In this document: piece after piece, positions 34,964 through 46,100 of the stretch
How the letters are laid out: every line of letters begins with the position of its first letter
Numbering within the stretch: position 1 is the first letter of the stretch
NCBI RefSeq assembly: GCF_006385675.1
Contig: NZ_VFRR01000016.1
Location: forward strand, 1-64,000
DNA: 64,000 bases
Reading direction: 5' to 3'
Source: Maribrevibacterium harenarium
GTDB taxonomy: Bacteria; Pseudomonadota; Gammaproteobacteria; Pseudomonadales; Marinomonadaceae
Program-made: the position numbers and the translations under genes
Notes under the pieces: generated by a model
What the model was told of the DNA's origin: nothing
Seen by the model: the letters and a program-made list of their open reading frames with translations, nothing else
Database searches by the model: none

Positions 34964-36601
34964 TTAGCCACCAGTTACATTGACCATCATGGTCACTTTG
35001 TCGCCCGGTTGTATGTATTTTTTCTTAGCAAGATCGGGATTCCAATCTCTGATATCTGCGACGGAGACTTTGAAGCGCTGCGCTACGCCCGCTAAGGAGT
35101 CTCCGGAACGGATAGTATAAACCACGCGTTTTAATACGGTACGGCTGGTGGGGGCTGCAGCACCTTTTTCCGGTTTCAGCCAGACCACTAGTTTCTTCCC
35201 TGGCATCAGGGGATCGCCGAGTCCCATGCTATTCCAGCGTGCTAGGGTTTTGGTATCCGTGTTGTAACGCTTGGCGATGCTCCAGAGGCTGTCCCCCGAT
35301 TCCACTGTATAATTTACCTTGAGTCGATTACTGCTAGGGGCGTTTGATTGCTTGGCGAGTAGTCGCTGATGGCTGCTGAGGGTATAGCTTTCCATCTTGT
35401 TGCCTGCCACGGGAATCATCAACTCTTGTCCTACGCGAATAAACGAAGATGAAATCTTGTTCACATCCTGCAGCACTGCCACAGTCGTATTATGCTTCTT
35501 GGCGATAAGCAGCAAATTATCCCCTGCCTCTACCGTGTAGCGAACCCAAGTAAGGCGTTCTTCCGGTGAGATTTGCGCCAGTTTAGTTCGAAACGCTTCT
35601 GCTTTGTCGATTGGGATGAGTAGGCGGTGAGGGCCATCCGGTGAGGTCGCCCATTGGTTGAATGCCGGGTTGAGTAAGTAAATCTCATCAACGCTGATAT
35701 CAGCCATTTGTGCTGCTTGAGCCAAATCCATCTGACCGCCAATATTCACTTCTTCAAAGTAAGGTTCATTGGCAACGAAAACAGGCTGATAGTTGTATTT
35801 TTGCGGTTCTTGGAAAATGGTGGCTAACGCCAATAGCTTGGGGACATAGGCGCGGGTTTCCGCCGGCAAGTCTAGTGACCAGAAATCGGTGGGTTTGCCA
35901 GCTTGCTTATTTCTGCGAATAGCACGCATCACAGTACCCTCGCCAGAGTTATAGGATGCCAGCGCATGTAACCAATTGCCATCGAACATACCATGTAAGC
36001 GTTTTAAGTAGCTAATTGCCGCTTGGGTAGACAGTACAATGTCACGGCGTCCATCAAACCACCAAGTCTGATCCAGACCGTAAATTTGCCCGGTGGACGG
36101 AATGAACTGCCAAGGGCCCGATGCACGTCCATGACTATAGCCGAACGGGTCAAACCCACTCTCTACGATCGGTAGAAACGCGATTTCGAGTGGCATGTTG
36201 TTCTTTTCAAGTTCGCTAACGATGTAATGTAAGTAGCGCTGACCGCGGTTTGATACTCTATCTAAGTATGCTGGGTGAGAGCTATACCACTTTATTTGCG
36301 AGTAGAGTCGGGGCTGGTCATGGTCTAGTTTTAATTGGTAGCCAGCGCGGATTCGCTCCCAAATATCTGCAGGTGGCAGTGGTTCTTCGGGGATGTCTGG
36401 AATTACTTCTGCAGTTTGCGGTGCCTTTTGTGCTTTAATCACCAAAGGCACATGATCGACGGGGCTATCAGTCAGTTCATTGTCTACGACTTCTTCTGCT
36501 TCGGTCTGATTCGCACCATTTGGTTGCGTGTTAGGTGATAGCGTTTGGCAACCTGTTAAAAGTAAGGAAACCGTCGCCATGAGGCTAATTGTCTTCTTCA
36601 T
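34964..36601 (-). CDS. mltD: Membrane-bound lytic transglycosylase D (MltD)
   Basis: The 545-residue lipoprotein (LTGC, Cys18) cuts peptidoglycan glycan strands. The SLT domain covers about residues 110-260, with catalytic E147 in LPIVESGFDPF, then GRASGPWQFIPSTG and LASYNSGEGTV. Three LysM peptidoglycan-binding repeats follow, near residues 355-400, 430-475 and 495-540 (each with GDxLxxIA-type motif). E. coli MltD has two LysM repeats, so three is slightly longer. It heads the conserved mltD-gloB-yafS-rnhA-dnaQ neighbourhood. Confidence 0.94.
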   Translation of the reverse strand: MKKTISLMATVSLLLTGCQTLSPNTQPNGANQTEAEEVVDNELTDSPVDHVPLVIKAQKAPQTAEVIPDIPEEPLPPADIWERIRAGYQLKLDHDQPRLYSQIKWYSSHPAYLDRVSNRGQRYLHYIVSELEKNNMPLEIAFLPIVESGFDPFGYSHGRASGPWQFIPSTGQIYGLDQTWWFDGRRDIVLSTQAAISYLKRLHGMFDGNWLHALASYNSGEGTVMRAIRRNKQAGKPTDFWSLDLPAETRAYVPKLLALATIFQEPQKYNYQPVFVANEPYFEEVNIGGQMDLAQAAQMADISVDEIYLLNPAFNQWATSPDGPHRLLIPIDKAEAFRTKLAQISPEERLTWVRYTVEAGDNLLLIAKKHNTTVAVLQDVNKISSSFIRVGQELMIPVAGNKMESYTLSSHQRLLAKQSNAPSSNRLKVNYTVESGDSLWSIAKRYNTDTKTLARWNSMGLGDPLMPGKKLVVWLKPEKGAAAPTSRTVLKRVVYTIRSGDSLAGVAQRFKVSVADIRDWNPDLAKKKYIQPGDKVTMMVNVTGG

Positions 36602-36660
36602 GGTGCTCGTTCAGTCTATAAAATTCGTTAGCATTCTAAACATGTGCCCGACGAGTGCAA

Positions 36661-37437
36661 CTAAAACTCGTCTTTCGCACGGCGGATCACTCCGAAACGC
36701 TGGTCAGGGAGCGCCGGCACGGGGCTAGATATGAGCGAGGCTGCCCGTTCGACGATATCGTCTCGATCAAAGCGCAAGAATGGATTGGTGGCTCGCTCCA
36801 GGCCAATGGTAGTAGGTAGGGTAGGTTGCCCTGTATCCCGCGAACTTTGCGCGTCTTGCTGAGCTGCGATCAGCATCGGGTTATGGGGATCGATAGCTAG
36901 GGCGAAGCGGTAGTTTGCTAGCGTGTACTCGTGGGTGCCGAATACTTCAGTGTCGTCCGCTAAGCTTAAAAAACGACTCATCGCCTGGCACATTTGCTCG
37001 TAAGTGCCCTCAAACACACGACCGCATCCACCACGGAATAGGGTGTCTCCGCTAAGTAGCAGCTTGTGTTCATTCGCCTGACTAACGTAACAAATATGTT
37101 CTAACGTGTGTCCTGGAATTTCCCAAACCGTAAATTTATGTTGTCCCACAACGACTTGGTCTCCCTCGCCAAGGGGATGGGTTACAATGTCCGCAGCTAA
37201 GTTGCTTGGCCCATAAACGGGACAATCAAATTGCTGTCTTAACATGGCTACCCCACCAATGTGGTCATTGTGTTTATGGGTTATCAAGATTCCTAAGAGT
37301 GGTTCGCCTACCCGTTGACAATAATTCATCACCACTTGCCCATCACCTGGGTCCACTACCCAGACACCTTGGGCGTGAGGGTCACGGTAAGTCCAAATGT
37401 AATTATCATTGAACGCAGGGAGCGGAAAAAATGTCAT
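36661..37437 (-). CDS. gloB: Hydroxyacylglutathione hydrolase (glyoxalase II)
   Basis: The 258-residue metallo-beta-lactamase-fold enzyme hydrolyses S-D-lactoylglutathione. The binuclear metal motif THKHNDHIGG (near residue 53), GHTLEH (near 110) and LFRGGCGRVFEG with HEYT (near 165) are intact, as is the C-terminal NPFLRFD glutathione-site block. The ATG at 37437 fits the family start (MTFFPLPAFNDNYIW); upstream codons start with TTG and lack similarity. It is divergent from yafS, as in E. coli. Confidence 0.95.
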   Translation of the reverse strand: MTFFPLPAFNDNYIWTYRDPHAQGVWVVDPGDGQVVMNYCQRVGEPLLGILITHKHNDHIGGVAMLRQQFDCPVYGPSNLAADIVTHPLGEGDQVVVGQHKFTVWEIPGHTLEHICYVSQANEHKLLLSGDTLFRGGCGRVFEGTYEQMCQAMSRFLSLADDTEVFGTHEYTLANYRFALAIDPHNPMLIAAQQDAQSSRDTGQPTLPTTIGLERATNPFLRFDRDDIVERAASLISSPVPALPDQRFGVIRRAKDEF

Positions 37438-37551
37438 AGAGTCACCAATATGGTTAAATTCCAATTAAGATTGCCGTCTTGTAGATCACAAGTTGGCACT
37501 AGGATGTAGAATTTAGCCGCCAAAATACAAAGAAAAGAATGAGAGCATTCT

Positions 37552-38319
37552 ATGTTGAATGGGCAAGCAAGACAATTTTTCCAAGAATGGTATCAAACCT
37601 CCCTTGGTGAGCGTTTGCTTAGTGAAGAGCACGAGGCCATCGAGCAGGCACTGGATCATGTAATTGGTTACTACCTGCTAATTCAGTCGCCGCTGAAGCA
37701 ATTGCAATTACACAACCACCGGATGCGGGAAACGCTTAATATTGCGCCGGTGCTAGAGCTTGGTGCTCCAGCGAATACTGTGGTTGCCACCATGGACGAG
37801 CTACCTTTTGATGGCGATGGATTAGATGCCATTGTGCTTCACCATACGTTGGATTTATCTGAAAATCCCCATCGTGATTTGCACGAAGTCGCCCGCACCC
37901 TGTTGCCAAGTGGTAAACTTATCATTGTGGGTTTTAATCCGTGGAGCACATGGGGGCTACGACGCCCGTTCGTGAAACGCAATCGTGCTCCTTGGGCTGC
38001 GCGATTTATCAGTCCTGCACGAATCGAGGACTGGCTGAAAGTAGCTGGGTTGACCTTAGATAAGAGAGAATTTGTGGGTTTTGATGTGCCGCTCCAATCT
38101 GACCGTTGGCGCAACCGTTGTAGCGGACTCGGGCGCGGTATGCAAAGCATAAACCTACCATTCGGTTGTGTTTACGTATTAACAGCGACTAAACAAACAC
38201 GTCGTTATATACCGATAAAGCCTCGCTGGTCTGCGGCGAAAGTGCGCGTTCCACCCTTAACTAAGCCTACGATTAAAGAAGTGGGCTTTACTCCTAATCA
38301 CGAGAAAATAAGCGAATGA
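37552..38319 (+). CDS. yafS: YafS-like SAM-dependent methyltransferase
   Basis: The 255-residue protein is a class I methyltransferase with a weakened SAM-binding start (VLELGAPAN near 65) and a typical [25 protein letters not shown]-type region (residues 104-130), followed by [12 protein letters not shown]. It matches YafS by sequence pattern and by its place between gloB and rnhA, as in E. coli. The substrate is unknown. Its last codons overlap the rnhA start by 4 bp (ATGA). Confidence 0.87.
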   Translation: MLNGQARQFFQEWYQTSLGERLLSEEHEAIEQALDHVIGYYLLIQSPLKQLQLHNHRMRETLNIAPVLELGAPANTVVATMDELPFDGDGLDAIVLHHTLDLSENPHRDLHEVARTLLPSGKLIIVGFNPWSTWGLRRPFVKRNRAPWAARFISPARIEDWLKVAGLTLDKREFVGFDVPLQSDRWRNRCSGLGRGMQSINLPFGCVYVLTATKQTRRYIPIKPRWSAAKVRVPPLTKPTIKEVGFTPNHEKISE

Positions 38320-38762
38320 AAAAAGAAGTCACCCTGTATACCGACGGTGCTTGCAAAGGCAATCCTGGTATTGGCGGTTGGGGCGCATGGCTAACCTTCG
38401 GTAAACATGAGAAAAAACTCTGTGGTGGCGAGGAAAATACCACCAACAATCGGATGGAGCTACAAGCCGCGATAGAAGGGTTAAAAGCCTTGCGCGAACC
38501 TTGCTCGGTTACCCTTTTTACCGATTCATCCTATGTGCAAAAAGGTATTACAGAATGGTTGAAGGGTTGGAAACGGAAACAATGGAAAACGGCGTCAGGG
38601 CAACCGGTAAAAAATCAGGACTTGTGGCAGCAACTGGACGAATTATGTCGCCAGCATGAAGTAGAGTGGCGCTGGGTGAAAGGTCATGCGGGCATAGAAG
38701 GCAATGAAATAGCTGACCAGTTAGCAAATCTCGGGATTGAAAAGCTCAAAGGTGAAGCATGA
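38316..38762 (+). CDS. rnhA: Ribonuclease HI
   Basis: The 148-residue enzyme degrades the RNA strand of RNA-DNA hybrids. All four acidic catalytic residues are at E. coli numbering: D10 ([11 protein letters not shown]), E48 (NNRMELQAA), D70 (LFTDSSYV) and D134 ([10 protein letters not shown]), with H124 in KGHAG. The basic handle [12 protein letters not shown] is present. It overlaps yafS upstream and dnaQ downstream by 4 bp each. In E. coli rnhA and dnaQ are divergent; here both are on the plus strand and coupled. Confidence 0.97.
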   Translation: MKKEVTLYTDGACKGNPGIGGWGAWLTFGKHEKKLCGGEENTTNNRMELQAAIEGLKALREPCSVTLFTDSSYVQKGITEWLKGWKRKQWKTASGQPVKNQDLWQQLDELCRQHEVEWRWVKGHAGIEGNEIADQLANLGIEKLKGEA

Positions 38763-39487
38763 GACAAATCGTATTGGATACCGAAACCACCGGTATCGAC
38801 CCTAAACAAGGGCACCGGATTATCGAAATCGGTTGCGTAGAAATGCAAAAACGCAAACTTACTAAGCGTCATTTTCATGTCTACATCAATCCAGAGCGCG
38901 AAGTGGAAGAAGAAGCTTTCCGGGTTCATGGAATTAGTAATGAGTTTTTAGCAGATAAACCGCTATTCCGTGACGTGGCCCAGGAGTTCTTAGATTTTAT
39001 CCACGGAGCAGAGCTTATTATTCACAACGCTCCGTTCGACGTTGGCTTTATTGATCATGAGTTTGCCAAGTTAGGCGGCTTTCCCAAAGTTGCCGATATC
39101 TGCACGGTGTTTGATAGCCTCGTCTATGCCCGGCAAAAGCATCCAGGTCAGAAAAACAACTTGGATGCCCTATGTAAACGTTACGGCATAGATAACTCCC
39201 ATCGAGATCTGCACGGCGCTTTGCTGGATGCCGAGATTTTGGCCGATGTGTATCTGATGATGACGGGGGGGCAAACGTCCCTTGGCTTGTCCGCCGCTCA
39301 AGAGGAAGGTAGTCAGCAGGAGCAGCAAACCACCGGATTGCGTCGCTTTGATGTAAATCGCCCGAGGTTGAAGGTGATCCGCGCGAGTGCGGATGAGTTA
39401 GCTGCCCATGAGGCTCGTTTGGATATGATAGATAAGAAAAGTGAACAATCTATTTGGCGCAGGAAAATGGTAGTGGCTGAGCAATAG
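38759..39487 (+). CDS. dnaQ: DNA polymerase III epsilon subunit (3'-5' exonuclease)
   Basis: The 242-residue proofreading subunit has Exo I D7-T-E9 ([11 protein letters not shown]), Exo II ([15 protein letters not shown]) and Exo [13 protein letters not shown]. After the catalytic domain lies a clamp-binding motif QTSLGLS (near residue 178) and a C-terminal segment ([14 protein letters not shown]...) that binds the alpha subunit. Length matches E. coli (243). Its start overlaps the rnhA stop by 4 bp. Confidence 0.96.
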   Translation: MRQIVLDTETTGIDPKQGHRIIEIGCVEMQKRKLTKRHFHVYINPEREVEEEAFRVHGISNEFLADKPLFRDVAQEFLDFIHGAELIIHNAPFDVGFIDHEFAKLGGFPKVADICTVFDSLVYARQKHPGQKNNLDALCKRYGIDNSHRDLHGALLDAEILADVYLMMTGGQTSLGLSAAQEEGSQQEQQTTGLRRFDVNRPRLKVIRASADELAAHEARLDMIDKKSEQSIWRRKMVVAEQ

Positions 39488-39490
39488 AGC

Positions 39491-39521
39491 AATTCCCCCA
39501 GAGCGTTGCTCTGGGGGAATT
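39491..39521. terminator. Strong hairpin between dnaQ and nhaB
   Basis: A 14-bp perfect stem AATTCCCCCAGAGC/GCTCTGGGGGAATT (39491-39504 with 39508-39521) with a GTT loop lies between converging genes. It lacks a T-run on either side, so it may stop transcription poorly or protect mRNA ends instead. Confidence 0.6.
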
Positions 39522-39529
39522 CAAATTAC

Positions 39530-41035
39530 CTATTGCACTAGGTAGGTAACACAAAGTCCACCAACCACACTTAGAACGATAGTATAGGGAAGTGCCATAA
39601 GTACCATCTTGCCGTAGGAAAGGCGTAACAGTGGTGCGATAGCTGAAGTCAGTAAGAATAAGAACGCCGCCTGACCATTAGGAGTAGCGACACTTGGTAG
39701 ATTAGTACCAGTGTTCACAGCTACTGCCAGAATATCAAAGTGCTCGCGAGATATGGTGCCAGCATCGTATGCGGATTTGATTTCAGTGATGTAAACGGTT
39801 GCCACGAACACGTTATCGCTGATGGCTGACAGTAAACCGTTTGCAATAAAGAACATTAATGGTTGTGAGTGAGTTGGCATTGCCAAAACCGTATCGATAA
39901 TTGGCTGGAACAGATGTTGTGCGTGAATAACCGATACAACAGTAAAGAACACAACCAGAAGCGCGGTAAAAGGTAGTGCTTCTTCAAATGCATGACCAAT
40001 CCGATGTTCTTCGGTGATGCCATTGAAAGCGGTCAACAACACGATCACCATCAAACCAACTAGGCCAACTTCTGCCACGTGAAATGCCAGTGAAAATACC
40101 AGTAAAACCGCAACGATGCCTTGCACGATCAATTGTGACTTGTGCTTGTTGGTACTTTTAGCGGATTCTGCATTGGCAAAGTTTTGCAGAATATTGCGTA
40201 CGTTTTCAGGCAGTGTTGCGCCATAGTCAAACATTTTAGTCTTTTCTAAGATAACCACAGTTAGTAGGCCACAAACTAAAACTGGCATAGAGACTGGGGC
40301 AACTTGAAGGAAAAATTCAACGAAATCCCAGCCAGCAACCTTGGCTATCAGTAAGTTTTGTGGTTCGCCAACAAGAGTCGCAACTCCACCAAGCGCTGTA
40401 CCTACGGCACCATGCATTAACAGGCTGCGTAGAAATGCGCGAAACTGAGCTAGGTCCTGTTGATTGACAGGGAGTATGGCATCGTCTTTGCCATGGTCAT
40501 GAGAATTATTATTGGACTGGTCCGACGCGACCTTGTGATAGACCGAATAGAACCCCACACTTACACTGATCAACACAGCAGTAACGGTTAAAGCATCGAG
40601 AAATGCGGATAAAAAAGCGGCGGCTAAACTGAAAATTAACGAAATCGCTACTTTTGAGCGAATGCGTACGAGTAGTTTGTTAAAGATAAAGAGCAACATA
40701 TCTTTCATAAAGTAAATGCCTGCCACCATAAACATAAGTAACAGGATAACTTCTATGTTGTGCTCTACCTCCATGTACACCCCTTCACTGGTGGTTAGCC
40801 CAAGCAGCACCGATTCTATGGCTAACAAACCACCGGGTTGCAATGGGTAACATTTGAGTGCCATGGCGAGGGTAAAAATAAACTCTATAATCAATAGCCA
40901 GCCAGTAATGAAGGGGCCAACGGTATAGAGTAGAATGGGGTTAAGGACTAAAAAAAGGATGATCGCTTGCTTGTACCAAAGTGGCGATGACCCTAGAAAA
41001 TTGCTGCTAAATGCTTGTGAAAGGCTGTTGTTCAT
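39530..41035 (-). CDS. nhaB: Na+/H+ antiporter NhaB
   Basis: The 501-residue protein has about 12 membrane segments and NhaB features: the N-terminal [21 protein letters not shown] block, [32 protein letters not shown], and [11 protein letters not shown] near residue 400. NhaB expels Na+ in exchange for protons, matching the Na+ economy implied by the NQR operon. It is divergent from sohB with about 170 bp between. Confidence 0.95.
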   Translation of the reverse strand: MNNSLSQAFSSNFLGSSPLWYKQAIILFLVLNPILLYTVGPFITGWLLIIEFIFTLAMALKCYPLQPGGLLAIESVLLGLTTSEGVYMEVEHNIEVILLLMFMVAGIYFMKDMLLFIFNKLLVRIRSKVAISLIFSLAAAFLSAFLDALTVTAVLISVSVGFYSVYHKVASDQSNNNSHDHGKDDAILPVNQQDLAQFRAFLRSLLMHGAVGTALGGVATLVGEPQNLLIAKVAGWDFVEFFLQVAPVSMPVLVCGLLTVVILEKTKMFDYGATLPENVRNILQNFANAESAKSTNKHKSQLIVQGIVAVLLVFSLAFHVAEVGLVGLMVIVLLTAFNGITEEHRIGHAFEEALPFTALLVVFFTVVSVIHAQHLFQPIIDTVLAMPTHSQPLMFFIANGLLSAISDNVFVATVYITEIKSAYDAGTISREHFDILAVAVNTGTNLPSVATPNGQAAFLFLLTSAIAPLLRLSYGKMVLMALPYTIVLSVVGGLCVTYLVQ

Positions 41036-41208
41036 TCACGGCTCCCGGAAATCTTATTAAAATCTTGTAATTTTCTTACTAAATTTTTGCGAAATCATGA
41101 TAGTGCATCCCGAGAACGCTGACTATAGGGAAAAATCAACAAGCCTGTTAATTTGTAAATTAGTACGACATTCGTCGTAAATAGCCAACAGTATTAGGAG
41201 TGTAGACA

Positions 41209-42219
41209 TTGGAGTTTTTATCGGATTACGCTGGTTTCCTTATTCGATTGCTGAGTATCGCGCTAGTGATAGTGCTGATTTTATCTTCCTTGGCGAGTAT
41301 AAAATCGAAAAACCACAAGGGTAAGGGGAGTTTGCAAGTGGCGGAAATAAGCGAGGAAGTGCAGCAGACCAAGCGCCACATGCAACAGGAATTATTGGAT
41401 AAGAAAACTTTTAAGGCGTTGCAGAAGTCTGAAAAGCGGAGCAAAAAGCAAAAGTCTAGCCCGTCTCGAAATGTGTTTGTCGTGGAGTTTGATGGCGACA
41501 TTCAAGCATCGGCAACCGATTCCCTGCGAGAAGAAATTTCTGCGATTCTATCGGTGGCTTCCACTGCGGATGAGGTGGTAGTGAAGCTGGAGAGTGGCGG
41601 TGGTGTAGTCCATGGCTATGGCTTGGCCGCCTCCCAGTTGCAAAGAATTAAAGACAAAGGTATTGGTTTAACGGTTTGTATCGATAAAGTAGCCGCCAGT
41701 GGTGGCTACATGATGGCTTGCGTGGCGGATAAAGTGGTTGCTGCGCCATTTGCTATTGTGGGTTCCATCGGTGTGGTGGCACAAATTCCAAATATTCATC
41801 GTCTGCTTGATAAAAATGATATCGATGTGGAACTACATACGGCGGGGCAGTTCAAGCGTACCTTGACGGTACTTGGAGAAAATACCGAGGAAGGACGGGA
41901 GAAATTCAAGCAGGATTTGGAGCGTACCCATGAGTTATTTAAGCGTCATGTAGCGCTGCACCGACCTGCACTTGATATTGATGAAATTGCTACTGGGGAA
42001 GTCTGGTACGGTAGCGAGGCGAAAGACCTAGGACTGGTGGATGTGATTCAGACCAGTGATGACTATGTGCTAGACCGCTGTGTAGAGGCTAAAGTAATTC
42101 AGGTAAATTACCGTAAGGCGCGGCCGGTGAGTGAGCGATTAGGATTATCTGCCATGGCTGTCCTAGAAGAGCGAGCCCGGTACTGGATTGGTAAAATCAT
42201 GCAGCACCGGGGGTTTTAG
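41209..42219 (+). CDS. sohB: Inner membrane peptidase SohB (S49 family)
   Basis: The 336-residue protein has an N-terminal membrane helix (10-30), a charged linker (35-85), and a signal-peptide-peptidase-like domain with nucleophile S164 (KVAASGGYMMA) and general base K216 (GQFKRTLT), as in SppA/SohB. It starts at TTG (41209), supported by AGGAG nine nt upstream and by the family start MEFLSDYA. It converges on csiV with 15 bp between. Confidence 0.93.
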   Translation: MEFLSDYAGFLIRLLSIALVIVLILSSLASIKSKNHKGKGSLQVAEISEEVQQTKRHMQQELLDKKTFKALQKSEKRSKKQKSSPSRNVFVVEFDGDIQASATDSLREEISAILSVASTADEVVVKLESGGGVVHGYGLAASQLQRIKDKGIGLTVCIDKVAASGGYMMACVADKVVAAPFAIVGSIGVVAQIPNIHRLLDKNDIDVELHTAGQFKRTLTVLGENTEEGREKFKQDLERTHELFKRHVALHRPALDIDEIATGEVWYGSEAKDLGLVDVIQTSDDYVLDRCVEAKVIQVNYRKARPVSERLGLSAMAVLEERARYWIGKIMQHRGF

Positions 42220-42234
42220 TCGGTATTGGTTCGA

Positions 42235-43125
42235 CTAGAATTGTGGAGCAGCTAACGCCTTAGATGGTTGCTCCTTTAAAGCTTGTATATCGATTTCGGC
42301 TTTGCTGGCAAGGGCTTGTTGCTGCTTAATCAGAGCAACGGCGTAGTCCAGTTCAAGGGGTTCAAAATAGATTAAAGTGCCTATTACTGGGTGATCGAGA
42401 TAGTTTAATTTGCCGCTCGCTGTGCGATTGGAAATTTGGATGTCGAGCACCAGTGCCGGTTCAAACTGCTTTACCAGCACAGGCTGTGCTTCTGGTTGAT
42501 TTTCGTCCGGTTCTGGGGCTGCCACACTATCTGTAGCCCCGATCTGCACTTGCGCGAATGTGGCTTCATTCTCAACCCGAGGTGGCACGGTGAAGCTATC
42601 AAATAAATAGTGTTTGTAACTCAGGTCCGTTTGCAGGTAGCGTCCTAATGCAATGGTGGCCTTGCCAGTCAGTTCAGCGAATCCGTCATACAATGGCGCG
42701 CTGTGAAATTCGAGCTCTAACTTAGAGCCAGTTGCCTTAAAAATTATTGTCTCTGTTTCATCCACTAAAAGATTAGCTCGACGCTTTATTTGACTAATAT
42801 AGTCACGGAACTCTTGTATGGACTCGGGCGGCAATATGGATTCTTCTAGTAATTCCCCAGATTGAAGCTGACTTTGAGAGGTCGGAGGCTGTGTTGCTGT
42901 AGAGGCATCATCTAGTGTCGGTGAATCATCGAATCTTTTAACGTCAAACAGATTTTCGATGTTCTGGTATTCAATATGCTCGCTGGAATAGCGATCGGGC
43001 CACTTGAAAGCCACAATGTGCGCTTGATAGGCCCGAGCGGTATCGGGATTAAATTCCTCTAACGAAAGAGAGAACACTGGCATAGCCAGTGTTAGGCTTA
43101 GGGAACAAATAGCTAAACTTTTCAA
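42235..43125 (-). CDS. csiV: CsiV family protein
   Basis: The 296-residue exported protein has a signal peptide (residues 1-19) and the CsiV pattern: a strand-rich N-terminus (YQAHIVAFKW), a Ser/Pro/Gln-rich middle, the YLQTDLSYKHYLF block and the C-terminal GKLNYLDHPVIGTLIYFEPLE, matching the family's YLDHPxxG motif. CsiV in Vibrio is a periplasmic peptidoglycan-binding partner in cell-shape or wall sensing. The gene sits directly after mfd (4-bp overlap), its usual neighbour. Confidence 0.8.
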   Translation of the reverse strand: MKSLAICSLSLTLAMPVFSLSLEEFNPDTARAYQAHIVAFKWPDRYSSEHIEYQNIENLFDVKRFDDSPTLDDASTATQPPTSQSQLQSGELLEESILPPESIQEFRDYISQIKRRANLLVDETETIIFKATGSKLELEFHSAPLYDGFAELTGKATIALGRYLQTDLSYKHYLFDSFTVPPRVENEATFAQVQIGATDSVAAPEPDENQPEAQPVLVKQFEPALVLDIQISNRTASGKLNYLDHPVIGTLIYFEPLELDYAVALIKQQQALASKAEIDIQALKEQPSKALAAPQF

Positions 43126-46100
43126 TGTAATAGTTCCAACGTCTGTTCGGTGTAGGTGAAGCGATCTTCTGCTGTGGTCATGGCTTTGAGGCAGCGTAAT
43201 GTATCCGATCCTGACAATTTGTATTGATCGGGCTTGCGTTGAATCAGATTTATCAACTTCATTGGATCGACCGGTGTATTTGGGCCAAAGTGGATTTTTA
43301 CTTCTGCGTTGTTGGCTTCGATTTTGGTAATGCCAAGTTGTTCCGCTTTGAGTTTTAGCACCGTCTGGCGGAAGAGATTTTTACACGCATCTGGCAATAA
43401 CCCAAAGCGGTCGATCATTTCAACTTGTAGTTCTTTAAGCTCAGCCTCTGTGGTTGCGCTGGCAATGCGTTTATAGAGAATTAAACGCGAGTGTACATCA
43501 CCCAGATAATCATCTGGAATCAGGGCAGGAACGCGCAGGTTTACGTCGGTCTGTGCTGGAGTAGTAATATCCACGTTAGGAGTCTTGCCACTTTTTAGCG
43601 ATTTTACGGCACGATCCAGCATGTCCATAAACAATGAGAAGCCAACATGTTCGATATGGCCGCTTTGTCCTTCACCAAGGAGTTCACCGGTTCCGCGAAT
43701 TTCTAAATCATGGGTTGCTAGCGTAAAGCCTGCTCCTAACGTATCTGCCATCGAAATGGCCTCTAGCCGTTTCTCAGCATCTGTAGTGATGCGTCTATCT
43801 TCTGGAGTTAGCAAGTAGGCATAGGCTTGGTGGTGCGAGCGCCCAACGCGTCCTCGTAACTGATGAAGTTGCGCTAAACCGAACTTGTCTGCGCGCTCGA
43901 TAATGATCGTATTGGCATTGGGGATGTCGATACCAGTCTCGATGATCGTTGAACACACTAAAATATTGGCCCGCTTGTGGTAGAAGTCAGACATCACTTG
44001 CTCCAGCTCACGCTCACGCATCTGTCCGTGACCGATGGTGATTTTTGCTTCCGGAACCAATGTATTTAAGTCTTCTGCAGCTTTACCTATGGTTTGTACT
44101 TCGTTATGTAGATAGTAGACTTGGCCGCCACGGTATAACTCACGCAATATAGCTTCGCGAATTTGGGCCGGGTCTTTTTGCTTCACAAAAGTTTTGACTG
44201 ATAGTCGCTTGGCAGGTGGTGTGGCAATAATTGATAAATCCCGGATGCCTGAAAGAGACATGTTGAGCGTTCGCGGGATGGGCGTAGCGGTCAAGGTTAG
44301 TACATCCACCTCAGCACGCAGAGCTTTAAACTGATCTTTTTGCTTGACGCCGAAGCGGTGCTCCTCGTCGATAATAACGAGCCCAAGATCATGAAATGCC
44401 ACATCACTTTGCACCAACTTATGGGTGCCAACGACAATATCTGCTTTGCCTTCCGTAATGCGTTTTAGGGCCTCAGTCGTTTGCTTACCGGAGCGGAAGC
44501 GAGATAGCAGTTCAATTTGTACAGGCCAGTCGGCAAAACGGTCGCAAAAGTTTTCGTAGTGTTGTTGTGCCAGCAAGGTGGTAGGGACTAACACCGCCAC
44601 CTGTTTACCGTCTTGTACCGCAAGGAAAGCGGCACGCATGGCTACTTCGGTTTTACCAAAACCGACGTCACCACACACTAAACGGTCCATGGCTTTGGCG
44701 CTGGTCATGTCGCTAATGACAGCGTCAATGGCGAGTTGTTGGTCTGGTGTTTCTTCAAACGGAAAGCCGCTGGCAAACTGAGTGTACTGACTGTCAGGCT
44801 TGGCGAAGGCGTGGCCGCGCTTAGCTTCTCGCTTGGCATAGATTTCTAATAGCTCAGCAGCGGTATCCCGAGCCTTCTCTGCCGCCTTTTGTTTGGCTTG
44901 ACTCCACTTCTCACTGCCTAGTTTGTGTAGTGGGGCGTGATCTTCGTCGGCTCCCGTGTAGCGAGAGATAAGCTGCAAAGATGAAACCGGTACGTAGAGT
45001 TTGGCTTGGTTGGCATACTCTAGCGTTAGTAATTCGGTTTCCTGACCATCCACCGATAAAGTCGTTAAGCCCAAATAACGCCCGACACCATGGTCTATGT
45101 GTACGACCGGGGCACCAATACGTAACTCTGTCAGATTACGGATGATTGACTCTTCCGATATGTCTGAACTCTTACGACGTCTTTGCTGAGAAACGCGAGC
45201 GCCCAGTATTTGTGCTTCGGTAATAAGTGTCCAGTCGCTACGATATTGAAAACCTTGGGTAGTTTGACCTTCGGTAATGGCGAGAGCGGTTGGGGAAGAG
45301 ACAAACGTTTGCCAATCTGGTGTGTAGTGAGGGCGAATGTCGGCGCTACGTAGTAGTTCTAATAGTGCTTCACGACGGCCGGCTGACTCGGCGACTAACA
45401 ACACAGGCTGGTGGATATTGTTGATAAAAGTACGGAGTTTCGTTAGCGGATCTTGGCTCTTGGCATCAGCGGACACATCTGCTACCGGGCGATAACTGCT
45501 GTCGGTATCGGGATCAGTGGCAAATACCAAACTAGGATAGCGGTTGATGTGGCGGAATAACTCTTCTTCCCTTAAGCAGATTTCTTCTGGTTTAAGTAAC
45601 GGTTTTTGCACGTCGTAGGCGAGGGATTCATAGCGCTGCTCAAAGTCTGCCTTGATAGCAGCATATTGCTCTTTAAGGTGTGCCTGCCTAGCGATAATGG
45701 CATTGTCAGGTAAATATTCCAGCAATGATTCGGTTCGCTCGAAGAACAATGGTAAGTAGTATTCAATTCCTGCCGGCATGCTGCCTTCACTGACATCTTG
45801 ATAGATCGGGTTCGTTAACGATGTACGCTCAAAACGTTCACGAAAGCGCTGTCTGAAACGACTGATCCCTTGTTCGGTTGTTGGCAATTCGCGGGCGGGT
45901 AAAATGCTAACGGCGTCAACTTTTTCAACAGTGCGTTGAGTTTCCGGGTCAAACCAGCGAATGCTATCGATTTCATCATCGAACCAGTCTAGGCGGATGG
46001 GAGCCTTGCTTCCCATTGGGAAGACGTCCAGCAATCCACCTCGGGTCGCAAATTCTCCGTGTTCGCGCACCGTATCGACATGCAAATAGCCGCCATTGGT

